A stretch of 64,000 nt of DNA from Fictibacillus aquaticus (GCF_002245695.1 NZ_NOII01000001.1:372001-436000); one strand, 5' to 3'. Positions 46,386 through 55,159 are shown, numbered from the stretch's first letter. The notes: a model not told the origin generated them from the sequence alone. Numbers and translations are program-made.

Positions 46386-46529
46386 ATGATGGCTGAAAGC
46401 AACAGCTTTAAAGATATCCGAAAAAACGCGCCTAAAGGAGACAATCCGGGCCAGCTTGAACCGATGAGCGGGAGCAAGAAAGTAAAAAACCGAAATCACA
46501 CGAGGCAAAACCAGGGATCAGGATCTTAA
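46386..46529 (+). CDS. sspP: Small acid-soluble spore protein P
   Basis: A 47-residue polar protein: [20 protein letters not shown] and KNRNHTRQ match SspP closely. Two adjacent ATGs (46386 and 46389) follow GAGGAGG. It is the last gene of the sspO-sspP block before the selenium island. Confidence 0.92.
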   Translation: MMAESNSFKDIRKNAPKGDNPGQLEPMSGSKKVKNRNHTRQNQGSGS

Positions 46530-46532
46530 CTT

Positions 46533-46562
46533 AAAAAAACAGCCGCATAACCCGGCTGTTTT
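46533..46562. terminator. Bidirectional terminator, sspP / selA
   Basis: Eight-base stem AACAGCCG/CGGCTGTT flanked by A-run and U-run, between convergent genes; it touches the selA stop. Confidence 0.88.
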
Positions 46563-47928
46563 ACATATTTTTCAAAGCATTTATGATGACTGTTTCTTCC
46601 TCTTCGTTCACTGTCCGCAGATCGATCAGGCAAACATCCTCCTGAATTCTGACAATCACAGGAATATCATTTTTCCTCAGTGATTCTGCTGTATATTCGG
46701 CACCGTCCGGGTGGCAGAAAGCGATTAGGAAAGATGGCAGCTTAACATCTGGCATGGTGCCTCCGCCGACTTGGGAATGTCCAGGAATGATATATGGTTT
46801 AAGAGCAGGATTCATCTTTACAATAAATTGCTCTGCCCGAAGTTTAAGCTCATCTTCACTCGCGATGATGTCTTTTACAGTCGGTATATCATCGAACTCT
46901 TTATATAAATACGACTCAAGCGTGCCGCAGAGAGCCGCAAGCGACAGCTTATCAATCCTCAGAACACGCGCAAGCTGATGTTTTTTTAGAATGCTGATAT
47001 ATTCCTTTTTTCCGGCTATAATCCCGGCCTGCGGTCCCCCAAGCAATTTATCACCGCTGAAGGAGACGATATCGACTCCTGACTGAATAACGTCTTTTAC
47101 GGGGACTTCATCGCCAATGTTTTTTGATGAGAATGGAAAAAGTGCTCCGCTCCCTAAATCTTCATATAAAATAACGTTCTGTTCACGTGACAGCTTTACG
47201 AGCTCGCTAGAAGGCACACTTTTCGTAAAACCTGTTATTTTAAAGTTGCTTGTATGCACCTTCATGATCATCGAGGTGTTCTCATTTAGCGTCTGTTCAT
47301 AATCAAAAAGGTGAGTTTTATTAGTAGTTCCAACTTCTCTCAGGACAGCCCCGCTTTCTTCCATGATGGATGAAATCCGAAACGATCCACCGATCTCAAC
47401 GAGTTCTCCTCTGGAAACAATCGTTTCCCTGCCTTTAGCAAGCGCGCTCAATATAAGGTAGACAGCAGCTGCGTTATTGTTAACGACCATTGCAGCCTCT
47501 GCACCAGTCAATTTTTTGATCAGATCTTCCGGATGACTATGGCGGGAACCTCTCGTCCCTTTTTCTATATCGTATTCCAGATTGGTATAGTTATTAGCAC
47601 TTTCTATAACTGCTTTTATCGCACGTTTTCCGAGCCTGGATCTTCCCAAATTTGTATGTATGACTACTCCCGCTGCGTTGATGACTTTTCGTAAACGGCC
47701 TCTGCTCTGTAAATAGCTAGTTGCCCTGTTTATTACTTCTGCTTCTATCGAAGTGCCAGACAGGACAAATGCATTGCTCTGAATATCTTTGCGCAGTCCT
47801 TCAACAGCTTCCTGCGCAGCTAGAGTAAGCTGCCTATCGCTGAAAGCATTAAACTTATCCATTTCAGCAAGTAGGCTGGCCATGTTATGAACAGATGGCA
47901 GTTTTCTTAGCAACATGTTTTTTTCCAA
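46561..47928 (-). CDS. selA: L-seryl-tRNA(Sec) selenium transferase
   Basis: A 455-residue PLP enzyme that converts Ser-tRNA(Sec) to Sec-tRNA(Sec) with selenophosphate. The PLP lysine is in FSGDKLLGGPQAG (about residue 289); NAAGVVIHTNLGRS and EDLGSG are also family hallmarks. The N-terminal domain that binds the tRNA is present. TTG start at 47926-47928 seven bases after GGGAGG; a longer frame overlaps the terminator. It follows the SelW-like gene on the same strand. Confidence 0.96.
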   Translation of the reverse strand: MEKNMLLRKLPSVHNMASLLAEMDKFNAFSDRQLTLAAQEAVEGLRKDIQSNAFVLSGTSIEAEVINRATSYLQSRGRLRKVINAAGVVIHTNLGRSRLGKRAIKAVIESANNYTNLEYDIEKGTRGSRHSHPEDLIKKLTGAEAAMVVNNNAAAVYLILSALAKGRETIVSRGELVEIGGSFRISSIMEESGAVLREVGTTNKTHLFDYEQTLNENTSMIMKVHTSNFKITGFTKSVPSSELVKLSREQNVILYEDLGSGALFPFSSKNIGDEVPVKDVIQSGVDIVSFSGDKLLGGPQAGIIAGKKEYISILKKHQLARVLRIDKLSLAALCGTLESYLYKEFDDIPTVKDIIASEDELKLRAEQFIVKMNPALKPYIIPGHSQVGGGTMPDVKLPSFLIAFCHPDGAEYTAESLRKNDIPVIVRIQEDVCLIDLRTVNEEEETVIINALKNM

Positions 47929-47941
47929 ATGTATTCCTCCC

Positions 47942-47973
47942 AAAAAAAGCGGCCTCCTGGGAGGAAACCGCTT
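47942..47973 (-). terminator. Terminator between the SelW-like gene and selA
   Basis: Minus-strand stem AAGCGG/CCGCTT with inner CCTCC/GGAGG, followed by seven U. It touches the selenoprotein stop codon and ends a few bases before the selA ribosome site, so it may attenuate selA. Confidence 0.75.
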
Positions 47974-48208
47974 AAGACTGAAGCTTTTCTAGCTCTGAAA
48001 TAATCAAATCGTGATCTGGAAATTCTCCAGATTCTTTTTTTGAATAAATTTTCTTCCCATCAACATAAACCTCAAAAACGCCGCCAGAACTAGTGATCAG
48101 CTCAAATGAAGCGACCTTTGAACGGAAATGATTCAATACGTCTTCCGCGAGACTCGCGGCTTTTGGTGCAAAGTTTCACATCATGCAAAATTCAACAGCA
48201 ATTTTCAT
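47972..48208 (-). CDS. SelW-like (Rdx family) selenoprotein, CMMU redox motif
   Basis: A 78-residue protein if the in-frame UGA (48176-48178, codon 11) is read as selenocysteine. The N-terminus is MKIAVEFCMMUNFAPKA: a thioredoxin-like CxxU motif in the loop after strand 1. The second half, GVFEVYVDGKKIYSKKESGEFP, follows the eukaryotic and bacterial SelW pattern GxFEVxVxGKxIxSKKxxG. ATG with GAGGTGGA. A stem-loop of the bacterial SECIS type lies about 22 nt after the UGA. Stop TAA at 47972-47974. It lies between selA and selD, divergent from selD. Likely a small cytosolic thiol/selenol oxidoreductase; partner unknown. Confidence 0.9.
48145..48178 (-). promoter_or_regulatory. Bacterial SECIS element of the SelW-like gene
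   Basis: Directly after the UGA: 16 nt, then a perfect 6-bp stem CCGCGA/TCGCGG closing a GUC loop. The loop lies about 22 nt from the UGA and has G at its first position, within known bacterial SECIS limits. Confidence 0.8.
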
Positions 48209-48302
48209 GGATATCCACCTCTTCTGTTTTTCATTCATTTTAGTATATCTTTCGCCAAATCACAAAAAAAATGTTTATACTATGATACAGGAGGTGCCAT
48301 AT

Positions 48303-49358
48303 ATGACAAGTGAAGAAAAAATCCGCCTGACTGCCTTATCTTCTAAAGGCGGCTGAGGCTGCAAAATTGGTCCTGAAGACCTGGCGCAAGTTTTGCGTCA
48401 ATTACCAGAAAGAGAAGCAGATCCGAATCTGCTAGTCGGCTTGGATACTTCTGATGATGCCGGTGTATATAAGCTGACAGACGATATAGCCATCATACAG
48501 ACAGTAGACTTTTTTACCCCAATAGTTGACGATCCTTATATGTTCGGCCAAATTGCTGCTGCCAACTCTTTAAGTGATGTGTACGCAATGGGAGGAACAC
48601 CGAAAACCGTTATGAACATCGTCGGATTCCCGATAAAAAAATTAGGCCACGATGTTCTTGCCCAAATTTTAAAAGGCGCTGCTGATAAAGTAAAAGAATC
48701 AGGGGCTATTATTGTCGGCGGACATTCCATTGACGATAATGAACCAAAGTTCGGCTTGTCAGTTACCGGTCTTGTCCATCCTGAACGTGTGTTTAAGAAC
48801 GTAGGAGCCAAGCCGGGAGATGTTCTCATCCTTACAAAGCCAATCGGTGTCGGCATCCAGACGACAGCGATTAAAAATGGAAAACTAAGTGAGGAACAGA
48901 CAACTACTGTAACTGAAACGATGGCTGCACTTAACAAAACAGCTGCAGAGTGCCTCGATGGACTGCAGCCTAATGCAGTGACAGACATCACGGGCTTCGG
49001 TCTGCTGGGACATATGACAGAGATGGCTAAAGGCTCTGGCGGTGTTACTCTTCATATCGCCTTTGATGATGTTCCGCTGCTCAGCGGCACAGAGGAGTTA
49101 GCTCAAGCTGGCATCATTCCAGGCGGCACGAAAGCCAACCATAAGTGGATTGCAGATGACGTCATGTACAGCAGCACTTTGCATGAATGGAAACAGCATA
49201 TCCTTTGCGATGCAGTCACATCCGGCGGCCTTTTAGTGAGCATTCCTGAGTCAGAAGGAAGAGAGTACATCCGCCGTCTGCATGAAAGCGGTGTTGAAGC
49301 CGCGCAGATTATCGGCCACGTTACGAGTTACCAAGATTCTATAATCAAAGCTAATTGA
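48303..49358 (+). CDS. selD: Selenophosphate synthetase, itself a selenoprotein
   Basis: A 351-residue enzyme making selenophosphate from selenide and ATP. The catalytic position in SSKGG-U-GCKIG (codon 18, UGA at 48354-48356) is selenocysteine instead of Cys. LVGLDTSDDAGVY and the GGHSIDDNEPKFG and TDITGFGLLGHMTEMA motifs match the family. ATG 48303 behind AGGAGGTG. Reading only from a later ATG would lose the active site, so this start is required. Supplies all selenium uses in this window. Confidence 0.95.
48354..48381 (+). promoter_or_regulatory. Candidate SECIS element of selD
   Basis: After the UGA: 12 nt, then a 4-bp stem GGTC/GACC closing a 5-nt loop with a G. Weaker than the SelW-like SECIS but at a usual distance. 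Confidence 0.55.
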
Positions 49359-49367
49359 GTATGGCAT

Positions 49368-49407
49368 AAAAAAAGCTTGCATCGGCTAATCCGTGCAAGC
49401 TTTTTTT
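49368..49407. terminator. Bidirectional terminator after selD
   Basis: Fourteen-base perfect stem AAAAAAAGCTTGCA/TGCAAGCTTTTTTT. Confidence 0.93.
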
Positions 49408-49579
49408 ATGCTTTTTGAAGTTCATCTTCAAAGTAAAAGGTATTCGGGTGCTCCGTGACGATATAAGAAAATTTCTTCATATGTTTAATATACTGAAACT
49501 TAGATATCGTAACTTGCTCTTCCGTCTTCGTAATATGAACGGTTTCCCCTGTCTGAAACAGGTTGCCTGAGTTTTTCAT
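49406..49579 (-). CDS. Unrecognised 57-residue protein between selD and the selB operon
   Basis: A small soluble protein with alternating beta-like pattern (GETVHITKTEEQVTISKF) and a polar C-terminus. ATG 49577-49579 with AAGGGG 13 nt upstream; a GTG four codons earlier is also possible but is too close to the ribosome site. It sits 57 nt after the last gene of the selB-led operon and ends at the selD terminator. No family recognised. Confidence 0.55.
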   Translation of the reverse strand: MKNSGNLFQTGETVHITKTEEQVTISKFQYIKHMKKFSYIVTEHPNTFYFEDELQKA

Positions 49580-49636
49580 AGGTAATGTCACGCCCCTTCT
49601 TTCACCATTATACCATACGATAACCGCACAATTCTG

Positions 49637-50374
49637 TTATCCGCGGTAAATCATTTCATAATCTTCATCAGTTAAAGAATTTGGGGGACCGTCAAACACT
49701 ACTTTTCCTTCTTTAAGCGCGATCAGCCTGCTAGCGTATTTTTTCGCCAGCAACACATCGTGAACATTAATTATTGTCAAAAGGTTCCGTGCGCTATGGT
49801 TTTTCTTCAAGATCTGAAAAATACGGTCCGCTGTACCTGGATCCAGACTCGCTACAGGTTCGTCACCTAAAAATACCTCAGGGTCCTGCACGAGTGCTCT
49901 CGCGATAGCCACTCGCTGCTTCTGGCCGCCGCTTAAATGCTCAACTTTTCTCGAATGTTCAACATTCAGCTCAACGGCTTCAATCATTTCACCCGCTTTT
50001 CTTTTCTCTTCGGCTGAAAACAAGCCAAGCAGGCTGGCAGCTGTACTTTTGTAGCCGAAAAAGCCCGTCATTATATTTTGATATACTGACAAACGCGGAA
50101 TGAGATTAAAATGCTGAAAAATCATACCAGTCTCTCTCCTGATTTCTCTCACTTCTCTCTCGCTTAATGTGCTGATCGCCCTGCCGTTCCAGAGGACACT
50201 TCCTGTACTGACTGGCTGCAGCCCATTAAGGGAGCGGATAAAGGTGGATTTACCTGCACCGCTTTTTCCAAGTACACAAACGAAATCCCCTTTTTGAAAG
50301 GAAAGAGATATGTCTTTTAACGCCGGTCTTTCGCTGCTTTTATAATAAACACTTACATTTTCAAGTGAAATCAT
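49637..50374 (-). CDS. Phosphonate-type ABC transporter ATPase (PhnC-like)
   Basis: A 245-residue ABC ATPase with Walker A GKSGAGKST, signature LSGGQKQRV, Walker B VFLGDEPVASLD and the H-loop NVHDV. Overall it looks like PhnC. Last of three genes for a complete importer (binding protein, permease, ATPase) in the selB-led operon; start 8 nt after the permease stop. Because the operon encodes Sec machinery, a selenium-containing oxyanion or selenonate/phosphonate analogue is a plausible substrate, but that is inference. Confidence 0.9.
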   Translation of the reverse strand: MISLENVSVYYKSSERPALKDISLSFQKGDFVCVLGKSGAGKSTFIRSLNGLQPVSTGSVLWNGRAISTLSEREVREIRRETGMIFQHFNLIPRLSVYQNIMTGFFGYKSTAASLLGLFSAEEKRKAGEMIEAVELNVEHSRKVEHLSGGQKQRVAIARALVQDPEVFLGDEPVASLDPGTADRIFQILKKNHSARNLLTIINVHDVLLAKKYASRLIALKEGKVVFDGPPNSLTDEDYEMIYRG

Positions 50375-50382
50375 AGAGTCAC

Positions 50383-51141
50383 CTATATCACTTTCTTGCG
50401 GATGATGCCGCCTGAAAAATCAATCAGGATGACCATCAGCATGATGAGCAGAACATCTACAGAGACAAGCTGATACTGAAACGTTTTAAAATGAATGAAA
50501 AGCTGCTGACCTATTCCTCCGCCCCCAATAAGACCAAGCACGAGTGAGGTACGGACTGCAACTTCAAAACGGTAAAAGAACTGAGACAGCACATTCGGCC
50601 ATATCTGCGGCAAAATAGCGATTATGTTTGCACTCCACCGTTTGGAGCCGACTGCAACCATCGCTTCTACGGGGCCTTTCTCAGCTGACTCTATCAGTTC
50701 AGAAACTAACTTTCCCAGCACGCCAATATTATGAAGGATGATTGCAAGAACAGCAGGGAAAGGTCCCAGTCCTAAAGCAGTGAGCAGAACAAGCCCAAAA
50801 ACAAATTCAGGGACAGAACGAAGAAAGCTTAGTGCTGTTCTTGTTCCAAAATAAATTGTATGAAACCGGCTTGTGTTTCGCGCAGCCAAGAAACTGAGAG
50901 GAAGGCCGATCAATAGGCCAAACAAGCTTCCCAGAAAGGCAATCGAAATGGTAATCAAGCTTTCTTCCAGCAAAAAAGGAAGGTTTTCGGTGTTCATCGG
51001 GAACCATTTGGAAATAAAATCAGCCATATTGCGGAAATCCTGAAACTTTGTAAAATCAAAGCCTGTTAAATACATGCTGCCGGCCACAAGGCCGGCAAGC
51101 AACATGATAATTATATAATGACTTTTTTTAAACCAGATCAT
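50383..51141 (-). CDS. Phosphonate-type ABC transporter permease (PhnE-like)
   Basis: A 252-residue inner-membrane permease with about six hydrophobic segments and the EAA-type loop seen as ELIESAEKGPVEAMVAVGSKRW. This is the PhnE branch. It lies 9 nt after the binding-protein gene and 8 nt before the ATPase gene. Forms the translocation channel with a homodimer expected. Confidence 0.9.
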   Translation of the reverse strand: MIWFKKSHYIIIMLLAGLVAGSMYLTGFDFTKFQDFRNMADFISKWFPMNTENLPFLLEESLITISIAFLGSLFGLLIGLPLSFLAARNTSRFHTIYFGTRTALSFLRSVPEFVFGLVLLTALGLGPFPAVLAIILHNIGVLGKLVSELIESAEKGPVEAMVAVGSKRWSANIIAILPQIWPNVLSQFFYRFEVAVRTSLVLGLIGGGGIGQQLFIHFKTFQYQLVSVDVLLIMLMVILIDFSGGIIRKKVI

Positions 51142-51150
51142 TTCTTCCCT

Positions 51151-52041
51151 CTATTCTTTAAGCAGCCCTTCTTTATCAGCTGCTGAACGGATGCTTTCGT
51201 AATCTTTATTTTCCGCTTTTGTAAAGCCGGTCGCACCGAAGGCATTTAGAATTTCTTTGTCTTTGATACCAAGGAATGCGTCTTGAAGTGATTTAACCGT
51301 TTCTTTGTCTGTTCCTTTTGATACAGCCCATGGATATTGGAACAGCTTTTCAGATTTCCAGATTGTCTTGAACTGCTTGCCGTCGATCGTTCCTTCTTCA
51401 ACGAGCTTGTCAAAGATCGCGCTGTCAATGGCACCTGCGTCTACTTGTTTATTCTGAACAGCTAGTGCAGTCGCATCATGTGAACCTGTGAACTGGACAG
51501 ACTTGAACTTGTTATCGCTCTCGCTTTTATAAACTCCCTGATCTTTTAATTCGATGCCCGGAATAAGCGACCCTGATGTAGATGATGGGTCACCAAAAGC
51601 AAATTTTACATTTTTTGAATTCTTCACAAGATCATCAACAGATTTTAACGGGCTGTCTTTATGTGTGATCAGGTATGAATAATAAAACGGTTCTCCTTTG
51701 ATCAGCTGTGTGACAATCGCTTCTGCTCTGCTGCTTTCATGAGCGATGACATACGTAAGAGGACCATAATAAGCCATATCTATCTTTTTATAGTTCATCG
51801 CCTCTACCACACCATTATAATCCGGATAAGATGTAATCTTCACTTCGCGGTCAAGCTTTTCAGACAGCACATCCTGCAGCTTTTCCAAGGCCCCTTTCAT
51901 TTCGCCTTCTGTCTGCGCAGGTATAACACCAATTGTAAAGGCGCCTTTTTCTTTGCTTTCTTCCTGATTTTCTTTTTTTCCGCAAGCACCCAGCACCACA
52001 ATGGCAGCGAGAAGAATCAGCATTAATTTTTGAAATTTCAT
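51151..52041 (-). CDS. Phosphonate/phosphite-type ABC substrate-binding lipoprotein (PhnD-like)
   Basis: A 296-residue secreted lipoprotein: signal peptide with lipobox VLGACG (Cys at residue 20), then a type II periplasmic-binding fold. YYGPLTYVIAHES and FAFGDPSSTSGSLIPG are typical of the PhnD family anion pocket; the latter segment usually holds Ser/Thr residues that bind the phosphonate head. The start overlaps the glycosyltransferase stop (ATGA). Substrate unknown; see findings for a selenium-uptake hypothesis. Confidence 0.9.
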   Translation of the reverse strand: MKFQKLMLILLAAIVVLGACGKKENQEESKEKGAFTIGVIPAQTEGEMKGALEKLQDVLSEKLDREVKITSYPDYNGVVEAMNYKKIDMAYYGPLTYVIAHESSRAEAIVTQLIKGEPFYYSYLITHKDSPLKSVDDLVKNSKNVKFAFGDPSSTSGSLIPGIELKDQGVYKSESDNKFKSVQFTGSHDATALAVQNKQVDAGAIDSAIFDKLVEEGTIDGKQFKTIWKSEKLFQYPWAVSKGTDKETVKSLQDAFLGIKDKEILNAFGATGFTKAENKDYESIRSAADKEGLLKE

Positions 52042-53066
52042 CGTTGTTCTCCTTTTGTTTGATAGATTTTGTCATATAAAAAGATTTCTTGCTGTATATC
52101 ATGATGTTTCTTTACATAAGCTTCCCCTTTTTCACCCATTTGCTCTGCTGCATTCTTATTTGAAAGCAGCACTTTTGCATAATGAAAAAAATCGTCGCTG
52201 TCACAGAAAATAAAGCCGTTTTCCTGGTGATCGATGATGCTGCGGTTCCCGCCGTTGTTTCTTCCAAGAACAGGCTTTTGGAAACTCATCGCCTCAAGCA
52301 GCGAGGTAGGCTGCCCTTCAGAGATCGATGTATTGATGACCACGTCGCTCCATTTATACACTTCAGGCATCTGAGACAGTTCGACAGCCGGATGATAATG
52401 GATCCATGGCAGCTTTTTCTGTATTAATGTCAGCCTGTGATAAATATCTTCATCTAGCTTCGCTCCAATAATGAGGAGTGTTAGATCTTTGTATTCGCTC
52501 CTTAACTGCAGCAGAGGCCGGATCGCAAAAAAGATATCTTTGACCGACCGCAAGCCTGCCGGCAATAAGAACCGGGGACTCCCCGCAGGCAGTTCAAGCG
52601 TTTGGGATACACCTGTATCAGGCAGATAAACGCCTTGCGGAATAATCTTAATCTTTTTTTCCAGCTCCGGTAAAACACTTATTAGCGTCTGTCTGGCATC
52701 TAATGAAAAAACAATCACCGCAACAGCATTTAATAGAAAATCATGATATTTTCCGCTGTCTTCACTTTGAAGTGAATGATTGACATCAGTGCCCCCAGAT
52801 GTAATCACGTAGGGTTTGTCCAGCTTAACGGAATACATCTGCTGCCATTCCATGAAACGGCCGAAATGAAGGATATGCACAATATCTGCTTCATCTAACA
52901 TCTGCTGACTAGAAGCACTCCATGCTGATTCATCATAAGCAAAGACTGAAACATGATAGCCTTCTTGCCGTAAACCGGCTTCTATCCTTTTAGCCGTTGT
53001 CGAGTTGCCCCTGCTTTGCGAGTAATATGGTGTAAAAAACATAATCTTCTTTACAGTTTTATTCAT
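52038..53066 (-). CDS. GT-B glycosyltransferase, possible SenB-like selenosugar synthase
   Basis: A 342-residue family 4-type glycosyltransferase. N-terminal RGNSTTAKRIEAGLRQEGYHV, TSGGTDVN, LPAGLRSVKD and SEGQPTSLLEAMSFQKPVLGRNNGGN resemble the pattern I recall for SenB (selenosugar synthase of selenoneine biosynthesis, TIGR04348), which joins selenophosphate to a UDP-sugar. The C-terminal donor domain has the E-x7-E-like SEGQPTSLLE motif. It starts 9 nt after selB and overlaps the PhnD-like gene, so it is operonic with both. Alternative: a general glycosyltransferase. Family assignment from memory, moderate confidence. Confidence 0.7.
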   Translation of the reverse strand: MNKTVKKIMFFTPYYSQSRGNSTTAKRIEAGLRQEGYHVSVFAYDESAWSASSQQMLDEADIVHILHFGRFMEWQQMYSVKLDKPYVITSGGTDVNHSLQSEDSGKYHDFLLNAVAVIVFSLDARQTLISVLPELEKKIKIIPQGVYLPDTGVSQTLELPAGSPRFLLPAGLRSVKDIFFAIRPLLQLRSEYKDLTLLIIGAKLDEDIYHRLTLIQKKLPWIHYHPAVELSQMPEVYKWSDVVINTSISEGQPTSLLEAMSFQKPVLGRNNGGNRSIIDHQENGFIFCDSDDFFHYAKVLLSNKNAAEQMGEKGEAYVKKHHDIQQEIFLYDKIYQTKGEQR

Positions 53067-53075
53067 CTAAGATGC

Positions 53076-54965
53076 TCACAGCCATTCTCTTGTATTGTCT
53101 TCATTTCGCTTTGTCTCTCGCTCTTTGTCAAGAAGCTCAACAAATGGAATGAGATACTTCCGTGATAACCCTGTCACAGACTTAGCATCCTGAACGGTAA
53201 AAGGTGACGTCAGCAAACGCTTCATTTCTAAAAGTGAGCTTTCGTAAGCTGACGAAGCGATCAGATGGTCATCATTCATTTCTATGGCCCGTTTTTCTCG
53301 CAGAAGATAGTGCTTCAAGTCTGCTCCTAGTTCAGCCGGAATCTGCTCACTTTCTGTATAATGCAGAAATGGTTCAGGCGTAAGCCCATCCTCCTCAAGT
53401 TTTTTCACCGCATTTTCCATCCGTTTTGACCAGCGTGAAGGATAATGTGCAGAAAAGTGAATATCTGCAACATACTGATTATGAAAAGCAAGCCTTTTTA
53501 TATCTGTCATAATTGACAAAGAGAATTGCAGTAGTTTCAATGGATAGTTATCAAAGATTGAAAACAGACTTGCTTTCTGGATTCCCGGCTTTAGCGGATG
53601 TTTCTCGTGAAATCTAAGCACCTCTTCATAAAAGAGATCGCATGTACGCTCAACTTCTGATCGCAGAAAATAATCATTCCCGGAAGCGATAAGTCTGTTT
53701 CCCATACTCTCGATTGCTGACCGCAGTTCATCTCCGCTCAGGCCAGTTTCCCGCTCGATCTGCTGCAGATTAAGCATCTTCTTTGATTCAAGAACTCTTG
53801 TGATCCTGTCTTGAGGTGTTCCTTCTGCTTTCTCTTTCAGCATATTTGAGGTGCTGCTGCCAAACTTGTATTTTTTACCATTCGGATCGATGACAGAGCC
53901 TCCCCCGATAGTTTCTTCAGGTGATGGCCTGCGAATGATAAACCGGTCACCCCTCTGGATGACTGCAGGCTGTTCAAGACGCACCTGGCAATAAACTGGC
54001 TCTGTATTGCTGCTGTCATCCAGTTCATTTCTGTCAAAAAAGACGAGTGTACCCATCGTTTCAGTCGTGCCGCTATAAAATTTTATTGCTGTGCGCTGTT
54101 TGACTGGATGAAGCAGCTCCTTCGGCGTGTAAAGAGCGATGTCTATGGTCTGCGTCTCAGTGAATGATCCTTCCCGTATGAGCACGTGCCCTCTTTTAAT
54201 CGCTTCTCTTTCTGCTCCGGCGAGATTAATGGCTGCTCTTTGTCCTGCGTAAGCTGTTTCTTTCGGATCCTTATGTACCTGAATCTGCCTAACTTTTACT
54301 TTCTCATATCCAGGTGCAAGAACCAAAATATCACCAACATCAGCTCTGCCCTCAAATATGGTTCCTCTAACTACCGTTCCTTGCCCTTTTACAGTGAAAA
54401 CATGGTCGATCGGCATTCTGAACGGGCCGCTCGCATCACGCGGCTCAACTGTAAGAAGCTGTTTTTCAATCTCTTTTATCAGTTCACTGATCCCATTTGT
54501 ACTGATACTGTCAACAAATAATGCCGGAAATTCCGCAAAAACGGTCCCGGATACTAGTTCTTCTAGTTCCTCAAGAAGATAAAGCTTCAGTTCTTCATCA
54601 ATTTGATCGCTCTTTGTAAAAACGATAATTCCGTTTTGGATGTTGAGGAAAGATAGGATCTCAAAATGCTCCTTCGTTTGCGGCATGATCCCTTCATCGG
54701 CTGCAATGACCAATAGAACGAGGTCAATCCCTGCTACTCCAGCAATCATCTGCCGGATCAGCTTCTCATGTCCGGGTACATCCACAATGCTGCTATGTAT
54801 GTTTTGCGATAAAGAAAACGGAGCGAATCCTGGCTCGATCGTGATGCTGCGCTTGATTTCTTCTTTTAATGTATCCGTGCTGACGCCAGTCAGCGCCTTT
54901 GTCAGCGTCGTTTTTCCGTGATCTATATGACCGGCCATGCCAATCGTAAAATGACGCAATTTCAT
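53076..54965 (-). CDS. selB: Selenocysteine-specific elongation factor
   Basis: A 629-residue translation GTPase. G1 AGHIDHGKTTL (residues 11-21), G3 DVPGHE (about 63-68), G4 TKSD, then EF-Tu-like domains and four winged helices at the C-terminus (about 375-625) that bind the SECIS. It brings Sec-tRNA(Sec) to the ribosome at UGA. ATG with AAGGCGG. It leads the operon and diverges from tRNA-Sec. Confidence 0.96.
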   Translation of the reverse strand: MKLRHFTIGMAGHIDHGKTTLTKALTGVSTDTLKEEIKRSITIEPGFAPFSLSQNIHSSIVDVPGHEKLIRQMIAGVAGIDLVLLVIAADEGIMPQTKEHFEILSFLNIQNGIIVFTKSDQIDEELKLYLLEELEELVSGTVFAEFPALFVDSISTNGISELIKEIEKQLLTVEPRDASGPFRMPIDHVFTVKGQGTVVRGTIFEGRADVGDILVLAPGYEKVKVRQIQVHKDPKETAYAGQRAAINLAGAEREAIKRGHVLIREGSFTETQTIDIALYTPKELLHPVKQRTAIKFYSGTTETMGTLVFFDRNELDDSSNTEPVYCQVRLEQPAVIQRGDRFIIRRPSPEETIGGGSVIDPNGKKYKFGSSTSNMLKEKAEGTPQDRITRVLESKKMLNLQQIERETGLSGDELRSAIESMGNRLIASGNDYFLRSEVERTCDLFYEEVLRFHEKHPLKPGIQKASLFSIFDNYPLKLLQFSLSIMTDIKRLAFHNQYVADIHFSAHYPSRWSKRMENAVKKLEEDGLTPEPFLHYTESEQIPAELGADLKHYLLREKRAIEMNDDHLIASSAYESSLLEMKRLLTSPFTVQDAKSVTGLSRKYLIPFVELLDKERETKRNEDNTREWL

Positions 54966-55085
54966 GTATATTCACCGCCTTCATTACATCTATATAACTT
55001 TATTACCATAAGACGCACAATTCAAGCCATATACTGTTTTCCGGCAAAAATATTGCAGCACTAGCACGGCAGATGTACAGACATG

Positions 55086-55114
55086 TTGGCATCAGGCTTA
55101 AAAGCTTGTATAAT
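55086..55114 (+). promoter_or_regulatory. Sigma-A promoter of tRNA-Sec
   Basis: -35 TTGGCA (55086-55091), 17-bp spacer, -10 TATAAT (55109-55114), 46 bp before the tRNA gene. Confidence 0.6.
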
Positions 55115-55159
55115 ATATCAGAGCGAACAGTCACGCTTTTTCGCTGGTGAACATTTTTT

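Noticed and set aside
48393-49358. Shorter selD frame starting after the UGA
   Set aside because: It lacks the catalytic position and has no ribosome site; the frame from ATG 48303 through the UGA matches full-length SelD.
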